From: Martinezella multihospitum
Lineage (GTDB): Bacteria; Pseudomonadota; Alphaproteobacteria; Rhizobiales; Rhizobiaceae
Assembly (NCBI RefSeq): GCF_900094585.1
Contig: NZ_FMAG01000002.1
Location: 574,007-638,006 of the forward strand
DNA: 64,000 nucleotides
Reading direction: 5' to 3'
In this document: positions 17,933 to 26,879 of the stretch, in pieces
How positions within the stretch are numbered: the stretch's first letter is position 1
Layout: the number at the start of each line of letters is the position of its first letter
Notes under the pieces: generated by a model
Database searches by the model: none
Seen by the model: only the letters and a program-made list of their open reading frames with translations
Told to the model about the DNA's origin: nothing
Program-made: the position numbers and the translations under genes

Positions 17933-20152
17933 TCACTCAGGCGCCGTCGTGCTGCGATGCTCCGCCGTCGCCACCTTCTGCGCCCCGAGCGGTGTCGCGG
18001 CCTTCAGCCTTTCGCCGATATCGCGCAGGATATTCGTGGAGTCCACCGAAAGCGAGCGCGGACGCACCAGCGGCGGCAGGGCGCTACTGGCGGGGTCGGC
18101 GGGCTTCTTGGCCGCAACGGTTTGCGGTTTCTGTACCGGGAACGGATTGGCGATGCCGGGGATCGGCTTCAGCACGATGCCTTGATTGGCGTAATCCATG
18201 ATCTTCTTGAAGGTCATGGCCGGCAGGGTGCCGCCCGTCATGTTGTTCGTTGAGGTATAGTCGTCATTGCCGAACCAGACGGCGCAGGTGTAATTGCCGG
18301 TAAAGCCGATGAACCACGCGTCGCGATAGGCCTGCGTGGTGCCGGTCTTGCCGCCGACCACGATGCCGTTGTCGAGAGCTGCCTTGCGGCCGGTGCCGAT
18401 CACCGGAACCTGCGTCAGCATCTGGTTCATGTAAGACGTGGCTTTTTCGCTCAGAACCCGCTTGGCTGGCGCTTCGTCACGGCCGAAATCGTAGAGCACC
18501 TTGCCGTCATAGCCGGTGATCTGCTCGATGCCGTGGCGGCGCGACTGCATGCCGTTGGCCGGGAAGACCGCATAGGCCGTCGCCTGATCGAGCACCGTCA
18601 CTTCCGAAGTGCCGATCGGAATGGTCTTGTCGTTGCGGATCGGTGTTTCCACGCCCATGGCCTTGGCCATGTTGCGGATGGGCTGAATGCCGAATTTCTC
18701 CTTGGCGAGCCGCACGGGGATGGTGTTGATCGACTGCGTCAGCGCCTGGGTGAGCGTCACCTTGCCTTCGTAGCGGTTCTCGTAATTGTGCGGGCTCCAG
18801 TTGCCCCAGCTGATCGGCGCATCGACGATGGTGGAGGTCGGCGTCATCCCGTTTTCCATCGCGACCGAGTACGTATAGATCTTGAAGGATGAACCCGGCT
18901 GGCGCAGTGCCTTGGTCGCGCGATTGAACTGGCTTTCGCCATAGTCGCTGCCGCCGACCATGGCGCGTACCGCGCCGCCGCTCTCGATGACGACCGAAGC
19001 GCCTTGTTTGGCCTTATAGCGCTCTCCGAACTCCATCAGGCTGGATTGAACCGAATCCTCTGCCGCCTTCTGCAGCCCCATATCGATGGTGGTGCGCACC
19101 ATCAGCGACCGCTCGGGGAACCGCGTAGCAAGCCGCTGCACTTCATCAAAGGCCCAGTCGAGGAAATAATCCGGGGATTCGATCTGGGCGCGGTCAACCA
19201 CCGAAGCTGGGTTGCGCCGCGCGGCGATCACCTGTCCCTCGGTCATCAGCCCGCTTTGCACGAGATTGGACAGCACGTCGTTGGCGCGGGCGCGTGCCGC
19301 CGGCAGATTGACGTGCGGCGCATATTTCGCCGGTGCCTTGAAGAGCCCGGCGAGCATGGCGGCTTCCGCCAGGTTGACGTCGGTGATGCTCTTGCCGAAA
19401 TAGAATTGCGCTGCTGCCGCTGCGCCGAAGGTGCCGCCGCCCATATAGGTGCGGTCGAGATAGAGGCTCAGGATCTCCTTCTTGGAGAGATTGGCCTCAA
19501 GCCAGATCGCCAGGAAGGCTTCCTTGACCTTGCGCTCGATGGAGCGCTCATTGCTGAGGAAGATGTTCTTGGCAAGCTGCTGCGTCAGCGTCGAGCCACC
19601 CTGGACGACACCGCCGGCCTGCGCGTTGACCGTCACCGCGCGGAACAGGCCGATCACGTCGATGCCGAAATGGTCGAAGAAGCGCCGGTCCTCGGTCGCC
19701 AGCACCGCCTTGATGAAATAGTCCGGCAGCTGGTCGACCGGCACGGAATTCTCGTGAATGATGCCGCGATGACCGATGACATTGCCGTAGCGGTCGAGGA
19801 AGGTGACGGCGAAATTGCCGCGGTTGCGCCAGTCGCCCTGGGTCGCTTCGAAGGCAGGCATGGCGAGCATGAGCATGACAACGGAGCCGGCTGTTCCGAG
19901 CGTCAGTCCCTCGCCGAGAAGTTCGAAAAATATGCGTTTCCAGCCGCGTACGCGGAAACGACGGAAGAAGATGGTGATCTCCTCCCATGCCTCGGCGAGA
20001 CCGAAACCGGCATTCCACAAAGTGGAGTCGATCCATGAATCGAGGCGCAAAAAGAAATAGCGCTTCCGACGCCGCGGCTTTTCGGCCCCGTTACCCTTTG
20101 GCGTCTCGGGCTCCATCTTCGGCCCGTTTTCTGGATTGGATGGGTCTTCCAC
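17933..20152 (-). CDS. Class A penicillin-binding protein (PBP1A-type transglycosylase/transpeptidase)
   Basis: The 739-residue enzyme polymerises glycan strands and cross-links them in the periplasm. A basic cytoplasmic start (about 1-70) leads to a membrane helix (LTLGTAGSVVMLMLAMPA). The GT51 domain has catalytic Glu154 in ATEDRRFFDHFG, followed by QGGSTLTQQLAKN. The transpeptidase domain has the nucleophile Ser421 with Lys424 (PGSSFK), Ser474-x-Asn476 (SIN) and Lys602-Thr-Gly (GGKTGTTQAY). Length is normal. A Pro/Ala/Lys-rich tail of about 70 residues follows the last motif. It faces the YcgN gene divergently. Which of several rhizobial PBP1 paralogues it is cannot be settled here. Confidence 0.92.
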   Translation of the reverse strand: MEDPSNPENGPKMEPETPKGNGAEKPRRRKRYFFLRLDSWIDSTLWNAGFGLAEAWEEITIFFRRFRVRGWKRIFFELLGEGLTLGTAGSVVMLMLAMPAFEATQGDWRNRGNFAVTFLDRYGNVIGHRGIIHENSVPVDQLPDYFIKAVLATEDRRFFDHFGIDVIGLFRAVTVNAQAGGVVQGGSTLTQQLAKNIFLSNERSIERKVKEAFLAIWLEANLSKKEILSLYLDRTYMGGGTFGAAAAAQFYFGKSITDVNLAEAAMLAGLFKAPAKYAPHVNLPAARARANDVLSNLVQSGLMTEGQVIAARRNPASVVDRAQIESPDYFLDWAFDEVQRLATRFPERSLMVRTTIDMGLQKAAEDSVQSSLMEFGERYKAKQGASVVIESGGAVRAMVGGSDYGESQFNRATKALRQPGSSFKIYTYSVAMENGMTPTSTIVDAPISWGNWSPHNYENRYEGKVTLTQALTQSINTIPVRLAKEKFGIQPIRNMAKAMGVETPIRNDKTIPIGTSEVTVLDQATAYAVFPANGMQSRRHGIEQITGYDGKVLYDFGRDEAPAKRVLSEKATSYMNQMLTQVPVIGTGRKAALDNGIVVGGKTGTTQAYRDAWFIGFTGNYTCAVWFGNDDYTSTNNMTGGTLPAMTFKKIMDYANQGIVLKPIPGIANPFPVQKPQTVAAKKPADPASSALPPLVRPRSLSVDSTNILRDIGERLKAATPLGAQKVATAEHRSTTAPE

Positions 20153-20316
20153 GCTCTACTTCCCGACCACATTACTGCCGCGTGTCTCCTTGTGGGACAC
20201 GCAAAGCCCATTATCTCATAGAACGGCTAATTGAATAATTGGTTGATTTAGAGAAAAGAACAAGAGACATGCATGCCGCAGCCCGAATTCCCCTTTGTCG
20301 GGTGGCGAGGACGACG

Positions 20317-20808
20317 ATGATGACAGACGAAATACCCTTCTGGAAAAGCAAGACCCTGGCGGAGATGAGCCCGTCGGAATGGGAAAGCCTTTGCGACGGC
20401 TGTGGCCTCTGTTGTCTCAACAAGCTCGAGGAGTGGGATAGCGGCGACGTCTATTTCACCTCGATCCGCTGCAAGCTCATGGATGGCGAAAGCTGTCGTT
20501 GCACCAGCTACCCGAACCGCTGGGATTTCGTGCCCGACTGCGTGCAACTGACGCCGGAGAAGGTTCCGGAGCTGGAGTGGCTGCCGCCCACCTGCGCATA
20601 TCGCCTCGTCAATGACGGCCGCGATCTCTATTGGTGGCATCCGCTGATCTCGGGCGATCCGGAAACGGTGCATATTGCGGGTGTTTCCGCCCGAGGGCGC
20701 ACCGTCAGCGAGAACGATGTCGATCTCGACGATTTCGAGGATTACGTTGTCGACTGGCCGCTAACGGTCGAGGATGACATGCTGCCTAATCCTCCGGCAA
20801 AGCCATAG
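20317..20808 (+). CDS. YcgN/YkgJ-type cysteine cluster protein (UPF0260)
   Basis: The 163-residue soluble protein contains the cysteine cluster CDGCGLCC near residue 25 and further Cys residues in [20 protein letters not shown] and PTCAYR. The pattern fits the YcgN family, where the cysteines are thought to bind a metal, probably zinc or an iron-sulfur centre. The ATG at 20317 is preceded by GCGAGGA with normal spacing, and the amino end [14 protein letters not shown] is typical. The last 23 bases overlap the convergent YjbR gene. Biochemical role is not known. Confidence 0.9.
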   Translation: MMTDEIPFWKSKTLAEMSPSEWESLCDGCGLCCLNKLEEWDSGDVYFTSIRCKLMDGESCRCTSYPNRWDFVPDCVQLTPEKVPELEWLPPTCAYRLVNDGRDLYWWHPLISGDPETVHIAGVSARGRTVSENDVDLDDFEDYVVDWPLTVEDDMLPNPPAKP

Positions 20809-21115
20809 ATTTCGGCGCCACGTTCCGCCATGCGCGCTGAATCAGCGTCTCGATCGCATCATGATCGGCGTCGTGATGAAACAGCCGCGTAAAGCCCTTC
20901 AGGCCCCAGCCACCCGGCACGGCCATGATGTCGTCCGGCATGGTTGCCAATGCCATTTGCTGCTGGTCGGGTGTTAGTTTGACGACGCAGAAATCTGGGC
21001 TCGGAAGGGTCATGAAGATCTTGCCGCGAACACGAAAGTCGCGGGTTCCGAAGTGCGAGCTGTCTGCTACCTCCGGCAGGCCAAGGGCAAGGGATATAAG
21101 GTCCTCGTCGGTCAT
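20786..21115 (-). CDS. YjbR/MmcQ family protein
   Basis: The protein of about 109 residues has the compact YjbR/CyaY-like fold, with markers [37 protein letters not shown] and [10 protein letters not shown]. The family is annotated as DNA-binding from structure, with little functional data. The start is uncertain: Met codons at 21145 and 21115 both fit, and neither has a clear ribosome site; I took the shorter. The gene is convergent with and overlaps the YcgN gene. Confidence 0.8.
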   Translation of the reverse strand: MTDEDLISLALGLPEVADSSHFGTRDFRVRGKIFMTLPSPDFCVVKLTPDQQQMALATMPDDIMAVPGGWGLKGFTRLFHHDADHDAIETLIQRAWRNVAPKSMALPED

Positions 21116-21270
21116 GGCCGCAATGATAGCATGCCTCGCCGCCATCGGGTAAATGGGCGCCTGCATGACCTGCGACGAAACGGTCCGGAAAGCGAAGAGC
21201 CGGTTTATTGAATTGCTCCCATACGCATGGTATCGCGCGATGCCCTCGCATATGCACAAGGAGCCGCCGC

Positions 21271-21579
21271 GTGATCCGTCATATCGTCTTCTTCACCGTT
21301 CCCGATCGCGCCAAGCTCGAGGAGGTCCGTTCCGGCCTCTCGATTCTGACGGCCATTCCGCATGCGCGGCTTTTGGAGATCGGCACGAACGTCAAGACCG
21401 ATCAGCTCGGAACCGAAGTCGATCTGGTAGTCTACGGCGAATTCGACGACGAGGCGGCACTGGCGGCTTACAAGGCCCATCCGAATTACCAGCGCTCCAT
21501 CGAGCGCGTTCGTCCGTTGCGTGAGATGCGCATTGCGGCAGACTACGAGACGGTGACGGCCATCCGCGAACCCTTCTGA
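21271..21579 (+). CDS. Dabb-domain (stress-responsive A/B barrel) protein
   Basis: The 102-residue protein is a ferredoxin-like alpha/beta barrel of the Dabb family. It begins VIRHIVFFTVPD and contains the conserved late segment YKAHPNYQRSIERVRPL followed by RIAADYE. The GTG start at 21271 has AAGGAG at 21258-21263 with a seven-base spacer, which decides it against a longer frame from 21208. Family members act as small enzymes or stress proteins; the role here is unknown. Confidence 0.85.
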   Translation: MIRHIVFFTVPDRAKLEEVRSGLSILTAIPHARLLEIGTNVKTDQLGTEVDLVVYGEFDDEAALAAYKAHPNYQRSIERVRPLREMRIAADYETVTAIREPF

Positions 21580-22135
21580 ACCTCGGGCGCAGGGCAGAAC
21601 CATTTCCCGTCAGTCCTTCCAACGGATTGAGCACGCGAGCGGAATCGGATTGTCGGCAACCGGATTCTCGGCTTGAGGTTCTTGAAGCAACTTTTGAAGC
21701 TCCGGACTCAACTTGAGAGGAAATCGCGGCAAGCGATTCAAAGGACTCAACGAAATCGTCACGCCTTATGCCGATAAGGCGTCTCCAGGCCGGTTGCATT
21801 GGCCACGGTAGGGCGCCGCCCACATGAACCAATGATAAGCGAGAATGATTAAAAATGGCTAAGCCTGCGGCTCCCGGCGTGGTGCCCGCGAAGGCGGACA
21901 CGCATCGATTCACGCATATCGCCGATAGATTGTATCGGCGATATGCTCTGGAACGACAGTCGGTTGCCATTGTCACGCCGCTATGGATTCGAATTGAATA
22001 ATTTCAAAGGCTTAGTGTATTAGCTGAGCGATCTCCACGCCCAGCCGGCTGAAAATTACAGCCCATTCATTTGCCATTCAGACGTGTTTAGGTAAATAAT
22101 CGGCCAAGTTAATATCCCTGTGGGAAGTCCGAAGC
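21580..22135. other. Gene-free stretch with two strong hairpins
   Basis: No convincing gene is present in these 556 bases. CGCCTTAT (21762-21769) pairs with ATAAGGCG (21774-21781) around four bases. GCATATCGCCGATA (21914-21927) pairs perfectly with TATCGGCGATATGC (21933-21946), a 14-base-pair stem with a five-base loop and no T tract. Several imperfect GGATTC/GAATC inverted copies lie at 21635-21680. The promoter of feuN should lie in the AT-rich last 150 bases. Confidence 0.5.
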
Positions 22136-22390
22136 ATGGCCTCATTCTCAAGCATAGCAGCAGCGGCCCTCGTTCTGGCCGGCTCGTCTGTTCTGCCGGC
22201 GCCAGCGCCGACGTCGACCCTGGTCGCTCGCGCCAACAGCGATTGCAGCGAGGCTGCGGCCGAGGTCGTCGAGAAGACCGGCGGCCAGCTTCTTTCCGCA
22301 CAACCGTCCGGCGACAGCTGCATCATCACCGTTCTCGTGCAGGGTAACGGGCAGCGTCCGCGCAAGGTGACGATGAAGGTGCCGATGTGA
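22136..22390 (+). CDS. feuN: FeuN-like small periplasmic modulator of FeuPQ
   Basis: The 84-residue protein has a signal peptide (ASFSSIAAAALVLAGSSVLPA), then a short mature domain with two cysteines (SDCSEAAAEVVEKTGG and GDSCIITVLVQ). It lies 122 bases upstream of the response regulator gene and on the same strand. In Sinorhizobium meliloti a small periplasmic protein FeuN encoded beside feuPQ restrains signalling by the FeuQ kinase. Size, location, export signal and gene order agree with that, and this is the basis for the name; I cannot align the sequences here. The PepSY-like feel of the mature part is only an impression. Confidence 0.65.
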   Translation: MASFSSIAAAALVLAGSSVLPAPAPTSTLVARANSDCSEAAAEVVEKTGGQLLSAQPSGDSCIITVLVQGNGQRPRKVTMKVPM

Positions 22391-22512
22391 AGCAAGGCAT
22401 TTTGGCGCCAACCTAAAGCCTTGAATCTCACACAAAATCTTATTGTTTCCGTGATTCCACTGCAGCGTGATTTACAGTACTGTTTCTCGAACCGGGGAAA
22501 TTGGATTCAGAC

Positions 22513-23184
22513 ATGCGCATTCTCATAGTCGAAGACGATATCAACTTGAACCGCCAGCTTGCCGAGGCCTTGAAGGAGGCGGGCTACGTGGTCGATACGG
22601 CCTTTGATGGCGAGGAGGGACATTTCCTCGGCGATACCGAACCTTACGACGCGATCATCCTGGATATCGGCCTGCCTGAAATGGATGGCATCACCATGCT
22701 TGAAAAATGGCGCGGCGCCGGACGCACCGTGCCGGTGCTGATCCTGACCGCCCGCGACCGCTGGAGCGACAAGGTGGCAGGCATAGATGCCGGCGCGGAC
22801 GACTATGTCGCCAAGCCTTTCCATGTCGAGGAAGTGCTCGCCCGTATCCGCGCGCTCATCCGCCGCGCCGCCGGCCACGCCTCTTCGGAAATCGTCTGCG
22901 GCCCGGTGCGCCTCGACACCAAGAGCTCGAAGGCGAGCGTCGACGGCAAGCCGCTCAAGCTTACGTCTCATGAATACCGCTTGCTTGCCTATCTCATGCA
23001 TCACAAGGGCGAGGTCGTCTCGCGCACCGAGCTGGTCGAGCACATGTATGATCAGGATTTCGACCGGGATTCCAATACGATTGAAGTTTTTGTCGGACGC
23101 CTTCGCAAGAAGATGGGCGTCGATCTGATTGAAACGGTCCGTGGCCTTGGTTACCGCATCCAAGCTCCGACCAATGCGAATTAA
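22513..23184 (+). CDS. feuP: OmpR/PhoP-type response regulator FeuP
   Basis: The 223-residue regulator has a receiver domain with acidic Glu7/Asp8, phosphorylation site Asp51 (ILDIGLPEMDG), switch Thr (ILTARD) and Lys in DDYVAKPFH, followed by a winged-helix DNA-binding domain (KLTSHEYRLLAYLMHHKGE to IETVRGLGYRI). In rhizobia FeuP with FeuQ controls ndvA (cyclic glucan export) and osmotic adaptation, and was first linked to iron uptake. I took the ATG at 22513; a TTG four codons earlier is also possible. The stop lies inside feuQ by 11 bases. Confidence 0.85.
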   Translation: MRILIVEDDINLNRQLAEALKEAGYVVDTAFDGEEGHFLGDTEPYDAIILDIGLPEMDGITMLEKWRGAGRTVPVLILTARDRWSDKVAGIDAGADDYVAKPFHVEEVLARIRALIRRAAGHASSEIVCGPVRLDTKSSKASVDGKPLKLTSHEYRLLAYLMHHKGEVVSRTELVEHMYDQDFDRDSNTIEVFVGRLRKKMGVDLIETVRGLGYRIQAPTNAN

Positions 23185-24571
23185 GTCGCTCACCGCTCGC
23201 GTCCTGCTGCTGACCACGCTTTGGTCGGCGGTGGCGCTGGTAGTGATCGGGCTCGTCATTTCCAATATCTATCGCAAGAGTGCCGAACGCGGCTTTCAGG
23301 ACCTGTTGCGCGCCCAGCTCTATAACGTGATCAATTCGGTGACGATCGGCGATCAGGGCGCCTTGGCCGGCAGCCCACAGCTCGGCGATCTGCGGTTCGC
23401 CCAGCCGAAGACTGGCTGGTACTGGATGGTCGAGCCGCTCGGCACCTATACGGCGACGCCGCTGGTCTCGCCGTCGCTCGGCGCCTCGAACCTGCCTGTC
23501 CTCTCGGTGCTGGAAGCGCCCTTCGACAAGAATTACGAGCGCTATTACATCGTCACCGATGCCTTCGGAAACCGCGTTCAGGTGGCCGAAACCGAAGTCG
23601 TGCTCGACACGGACGGCCGCGCCGCGCGTTTCCGCGTGACCGGCAATGTCGCCGTGGTCGAGGATGACGTCCGCAATTTCTCCCACAGTCTCTATTTCGC
23701 GCTCGTCGGCTTCGGCGTCGGAAGCTTGATCGTCAATGCGCTCGCCATTCTCTATGGCCTGAAGCCGCTCGATAAGGCGCGGGCGGCGCTGGAGCGCATC
23801 CGTGCCGGCGAAAGCGAACGACTGCAGGGCGATTTTCCGCGCGAGATCCTGCCGCTTGCCAATGAGATCAATGCGCTGATCGACAGCAACCGGCGTATCG
23901 TCGAGCGCGCCCGCATGCAGGTGGGCAATCTCGCACATTCGCTGAAAACGCCGATCGCGGTGTTGCTCAACGAATCCCGCGTCCTGGAGCGTTCGCATGG
24001 CGATCTGGTGAAGAACCAGGCAGAAGCCATGCAGGGGCAGGTGCAATCCTATCTCAATCGCGCCCGCATCGCCGCCCAGCGTGAATCCGTGTTGGCGCGC
24101 ACCGAGGCCGAGCCGGCGCTGGAGCGGCTTGTCCGTGTCATGCGGCGGCTGAACGCCGACAAGGAGTTCGAACTTTCCGTCTCGCCCAATCTGGCGCTCG
24201 CCATGGAGCAGCAGGATCTGGAGGAGACGGTCGGCAATCTCCTCGAAAATGCCGCCCGTTTTGCTGAACATAAGGTGCGCCTGGTTGCAAACGAGGCGCC
24301 GGCCGAGATCAGGGGCATTGATCCGGCGCGGCGCCATTGGGTGGAACTGGTGGTTGAGGACGATGGCCCCGGTCTCGAGCCGGATCAGATCCGCGAAGCC
24401 ATGAAGCGCGGACGCAGGCTGGACGAGAGCAAGCCCGGCACCGGTCTCGGCCTGTCGATCGTCAGCGAGATCACGAATGAATATCAAGGCCGTTTCGAGC
24501 TTTCCCGGGGCACCTGGGGCGGGCTTCGCGCGAGCCTAATTTTGCCGGGTCTGACGAAGGATGTTGCGTGA
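23174..24571 (+). CDS. feuQ: Sensor histidine kinase FeuQ
   Basis: The 465-residue inner-membrane kinase has a first helix (ARVLLLTTLWSAVALVVIGLVI), a periplasmic sensor of about 140 residues, a second helix near 175-195 and a HAMP-like segment. The phospho-accepting His255 is in NLAHSLKTPIAVLLNES. The ATPase domain shows ETVGNLLENAARFA (N box), VEDDGPGL (G1) and GTGLGLSIVSEI (G2). It is of the PhoQ-like class with a short H box that reads LAHSLKTP. The start overlaps feuP by 11 bases, so both are cotranslated. FeuN is expected to act on the periplasmic part. Confidence 0.85.
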   Translation: MRIKSLTARVLLLTTLWSAVALVVIGLVISNIYRKSAERGFQDLLRAQLYNVINSVTIGDQGALAGSPQLGDLRFAQPKTGWYWMVEPLGTYTATPLVSPSLGASNLPVLSVLEAPFDKNYERYYIVTDAFGNRVQVAETEVVLDTDGRAARFRVTGNVAVVEDDVRNFSHSLYFALVGFGVGSLIVNALAILYGLKPLDKARAALERIRAGESERLQGDFPREILPLANEINALIDSNRRIVERARMQVGNLAHSLKTPIAVLLNESRVLERSHGDLVKNQAEAMQGQVQSYLNRARIAAQRESVLARTEAEPALERLVRVMRRLNADKEFELSVSPNLALAMEQQDLEETVGNLLENAARFAEHKVRLVANEAPAEIRGIDPARRHWVELVVEDDGPGLEPDQIREAMKRGRRLDESKPGTGLGLSIVSEITNEYQGRFELSRGTWGGLRASLILPGLTKDVA

Positions 24572-24662
24572 GGAACGGCATGATGCCAAAAAGGCGCTGT
24601 GGGTCATGATGATACCGCAGCGCAGTACCTATGGTTTTGCTTTTTGATACTGGTTCGGTTGT

Positions 24663-25094
24663 ATGAAGCTTCGTACCTTTTTTCTGGTTGTCCCCTCTCT
24701 TTTCGCCGCGATTGCGCTTTCTGGTTGCTCGACGACGGGCGGCCTGGGGGGCGGCAAGAGCCTATTTTCGTCTGCGAAGCCTCCGGCCTCCGCAACCTTC
24801 ATCAATGCTCTTGATGGTGGCATCGTCGAGCGCACCGGCGTCAAGCTCAGCGACAACGACAAGCAGCGCGCGCTGGAAGCCGAATATCGGGCGCTTGAGA
24901 CCTCGCCTCTTGGCCAGCCTGTGGCATGGAAGGGCAGGAGTGCAAGCGGCGAGGTTGTTCCCGCCGCGCCCTACCAGGTCGGCTCTCAGAACTGCCGGCA
25001 ATATACCCACACCGTCACTGTCGACGGTAAGCCGACGACGGCAAGGGGCGCGGCCTGCCGCAATGACGATGGCACCTGGACGCCGCTCGATTAA
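24663..25094 (+). CDS. Outer-membrane lipoprotein, RT0821/Lpp0805-like surface protein
   Basis: The 143-residue protein has a lipoprotein signal ending in LSGC, with the lipidated Cys at residue 22, then a Gly/Ser-rich linker. The carboxyl domain (EAEYRALETSPLGQPVAWKG to QYTHTVTVDGKPTTARGAACRNDDGTW) matches the 17-kDa-antigen-like module found in alphaproteobacterial surface lipoproteins, although the glycine zipper is not obvious. It sits between feuQ and the ccm genes, 91 bases after feuQ. It probably resides in the outer membrane, where it could bear on envelope stress signalling. Confidence 0.75.
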   Translation: MKLRTFFLVVPSLFAAIALSGCSTTGGLGGGKSLFSSAKPPASATFINALDGGIVERTGVKLSDNDKQRALEAEYRALETSPLGQPVAWKGRSASGEVVPAAPYQVGSQNCRQYTHTVTVDGKPTTARGAACRNDDGTWTPLD

Positions 25095-25140
25095 AGCAAT
25101 TTCAGGAAAAGTGCGCAGCGGTTTCCCGTCCGGAATTGCG
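25095..25140. repeat. RIME-type palindromic intergenic repeat
   Basis: GCAATTTC at 25096-25103 and GGAATTGC at 25132-25139 form the ends of a short imperfect palindrome. The centre (AAAAGTGCGCAGCGGTTTCCC) is a sequence I associate with repeats dispersed in Rhizobium genomes. It starts one base after the lipoprotein stop. A short hairpin with a GAAA loop (CCGCGCC 25200-25206 with GGCGCGG 25211-25217) lies further on in the same gap. Confidence 0.6.
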
Positions 25141-25290
25141 TAAAAATAAAAAGATGGGGCATTTCGCGATTCGAAGAAAAGCGGAAAGGCTCCAGGTTTC
25201 CGCGCCGAAAGGCGCGGCCAAACGCCTCAAATCTTCGTCAGATCGCCTTTCCCGGTTGGAATAAGCGCCCCGTTAAAGTATTGGGCGTCT

Positions 25291-26433
25291 ATGCTGTTCT
25301 GGATTCTCGTGGCCGTTCTTACGGCGGTTGTCGGCGCTGTGTTGCTCTATCCTCTTCTGCGTGGTGCGAAGAAGGCGGAGGACTGTCGTTCCGGCGAGGC
25401 CGAGGTCTATCGTGATCAGCTTCGCGAATTGGAGCGCGATCTTGCCGGCGGTCTCATTTCCGTGCAGGAGGCCGGCTACGCCCGCGCCGAAATCGGACGG
25501 CGCCTCATCGCTGCTGCCAAGGATGAGAAGACGGCAGTGAAATCGCCCGCGCATGGCAGCTATCGTCTTGCCCAGGCCTTCATCATCGTCCTTCTTCCGG
25601 CCGTTGGTCTCTGTCTCTATCTCGTCAATGGCGATCCCGGCCTGCCGGCGCAGCCGCTGGAAGCGCGGCTGGAGAAGCCAGGAAATGATCTCGCCATTTC
25701 GATCGTCAAGATCGAACAACATCTGGCCAAGAACCCGGATGATGCCAAGGGCTGGGAGGTTCTGGCGCCGATCTATTTCAAGACCAACCGCATCGGCGAT
25801 GCCGAGCTTGCCTATCGCAATGTCATCCGCCTGCTGGGACCGAACGCGATCCGGCTTGGCGATCTGGGCGAAGTGCTGGTCGTCAAGGCCAATGGCATTG
25901 TGACGGCGGAGGCGCGCAGCGTGCTGCAGCAATCGCTGGCGCTCGATGCCACCAATCCGCGCACGCTTTTCTATCTGGCGCTGGCATTGGAGCAGGAGGG
26001 CAAGGCGGCCGATGCGAAAACTGCCTTCGAGGCCCTGGCGAAACAATCGCCGCCGGATGCGCCATGGCTTGCAGCTGTCGACGAGCATATCGTTAAGAAT
26101 GGCGGCCAGCAGACCGCCTCCGCGAACGCCAACGCGCCCGGCAATCCGACCGCGGAGGACGTCGCTGCGGCGAATGCGCTGAGCAGCGGCGATCGCCAGC
26201 AGATGATCCGCGGCATGGTCGACAGCCTCGATGCCAAGCTCAAGGAAGATCCGAAGAATTTCGAAGGCTGGATGCGGTTGATCCGCTCCTATGCGGTGCT
26301 GAATGATCGGGAGCGCGCAGCGGATGCGTTGAAGCGCGGTCTCGCGGCCTTTCCGGCCGATGGAGGGGAGGGCCAGCAGCTTCTGGCGCTGGCGAAGGAA
26401 TTGGGCCTGCCGACGGAGGTAACACAGCAATGA
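25291..26433 (+). CDS. ccmI: Cytochrome c biogenesis protein CcmI (CycH)
   Basis: The 380-residue inner-membrane protein has two amino-terminal helices ([18 protein letters not shown] and [20 protein letters not shown]) with a Leu-zipper-like cytoplasmic loop ([12 protein letters not shown]) between. The periplasmic part has TPR-type repeats (about 150-260, [43 protein letters not shown]) and a final one near 310-370. CcmI holds apocytochrome c and passes it to the CcmF-H heme ligation complex. It opens the ccmI-E-F-H operon, whose genes overlap by four bases each. The genes ccmABCDG are not in the window. Confidence 0.9.
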   Translation: MLFWILVAVLTAVVGAVLLYPLLRGAKKAEDCRSGEAEVYRDQLRELERDLAGGLISVQEAGYARAEIGRRLIAAAKDEKTAVKSPAHGSYRLAQAFIIVLLPAVGLCLYLVNGDPGLPAQPLEARLEKPGNDLAISIVKIEQHLAKNPDDAKGWEVLAPIYFKTNRIGDAELAYRNVIRLLGPNAIRLGDLGEVLVVKANGIVTAEARSVLQQSLALDATNPRTLFYLALALEQEGKAADAKTAFEALAKQSPPDAPWLAAVDEHIVKNGGQQTASANANAPGNPTAEDVAAANALSSGDRQQMIRGMVDSLDAKLKEDPKNFEGWMRLIRSYAVLNDRERAADALKRGLAAFPADGGEGQQLLALAKELGLPTEVTQQ

Positions 26434-26879
26434 CCCGCAAGCAGAAACGACTGGCTGTGATCGCCGGCGGCATGGGTTTCATCGCCGTTGCCGTGCTGCT
26501 TGTCCTCTTCGCCTTCAGCCAGTCGGTCGCCTATTTCTACATGCCGGCCGATCTTGCGAAGACACCGGTCAATGCCGGCACGCTGATCCGCCTCGGCGGG
26601 CTTGTGGGGGAGGGTTCGATCGTGCGTGGTCAGGGCACCCAGGTTCAATTCTCGGTCACCGACGGCACCGACACGATCAAGGTCAGGTATGATGGCATCC
26701 TGCCGGATCTGTTCCGCGAGGGGCAGGGCGTGGTGACCGAAGGCAAGTTCGAGCCGGGCAGCGACGTTTTCGTTGCCGATAGTGTGCTCGCCAAGCATGA
26801 TGAGCGCTACATGCCGAAACAGGTCGCCGACAAGCTGAAGGCCGATGGCGTGTGGAAGGGCGAGGAGGCCAGCCAATGA
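26430..26879 (+). CDS. ccmE: Heme chaperone CcmE (CycJ)
   Basis: The 149-residue protein has one amino-terminal helix ([20 protein letters not shown]) and a periplasmic OB-fold domain. The covalent heme ligand is His123 in [10 protein letters not shown], with Tyr127 as axial partner, both intact. [10 protein letters not shown] and [18 protein letters not shown] are diagnostic. It accepts heme from CcmC and delivers it to CcmF-H. Start and stop overlap ccmI and ccmF in ATGA form. Confidence 0.95.
   Translation: MTRKQKRLAVIAGGMGFIAVAVLLVLFAFSQSVAYFYMPADLAKTPVNAGTLIRLGGLVGEGSIVRGQGTQVQFSVTDGTDTIKVRYDGILPDLFREGQGVVTEGKFEPGSDVFVADSVLAKHDERYMPKQVADKLKADGVWKGEEASQ

Noticed and set aside
21392-21976. 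194-codon minus-strand frame across the end of the Dabb gene and the following gap
   Set aside because: Composition is Arg/Ser-rich without domain, no ribosome site, and half of it is antisense to the Dabb gene.
22994-24487. 497-codon open frame opposite feuQ
   Set aside because: Shadow of the histidine kinase gene with no domain and biased composition.
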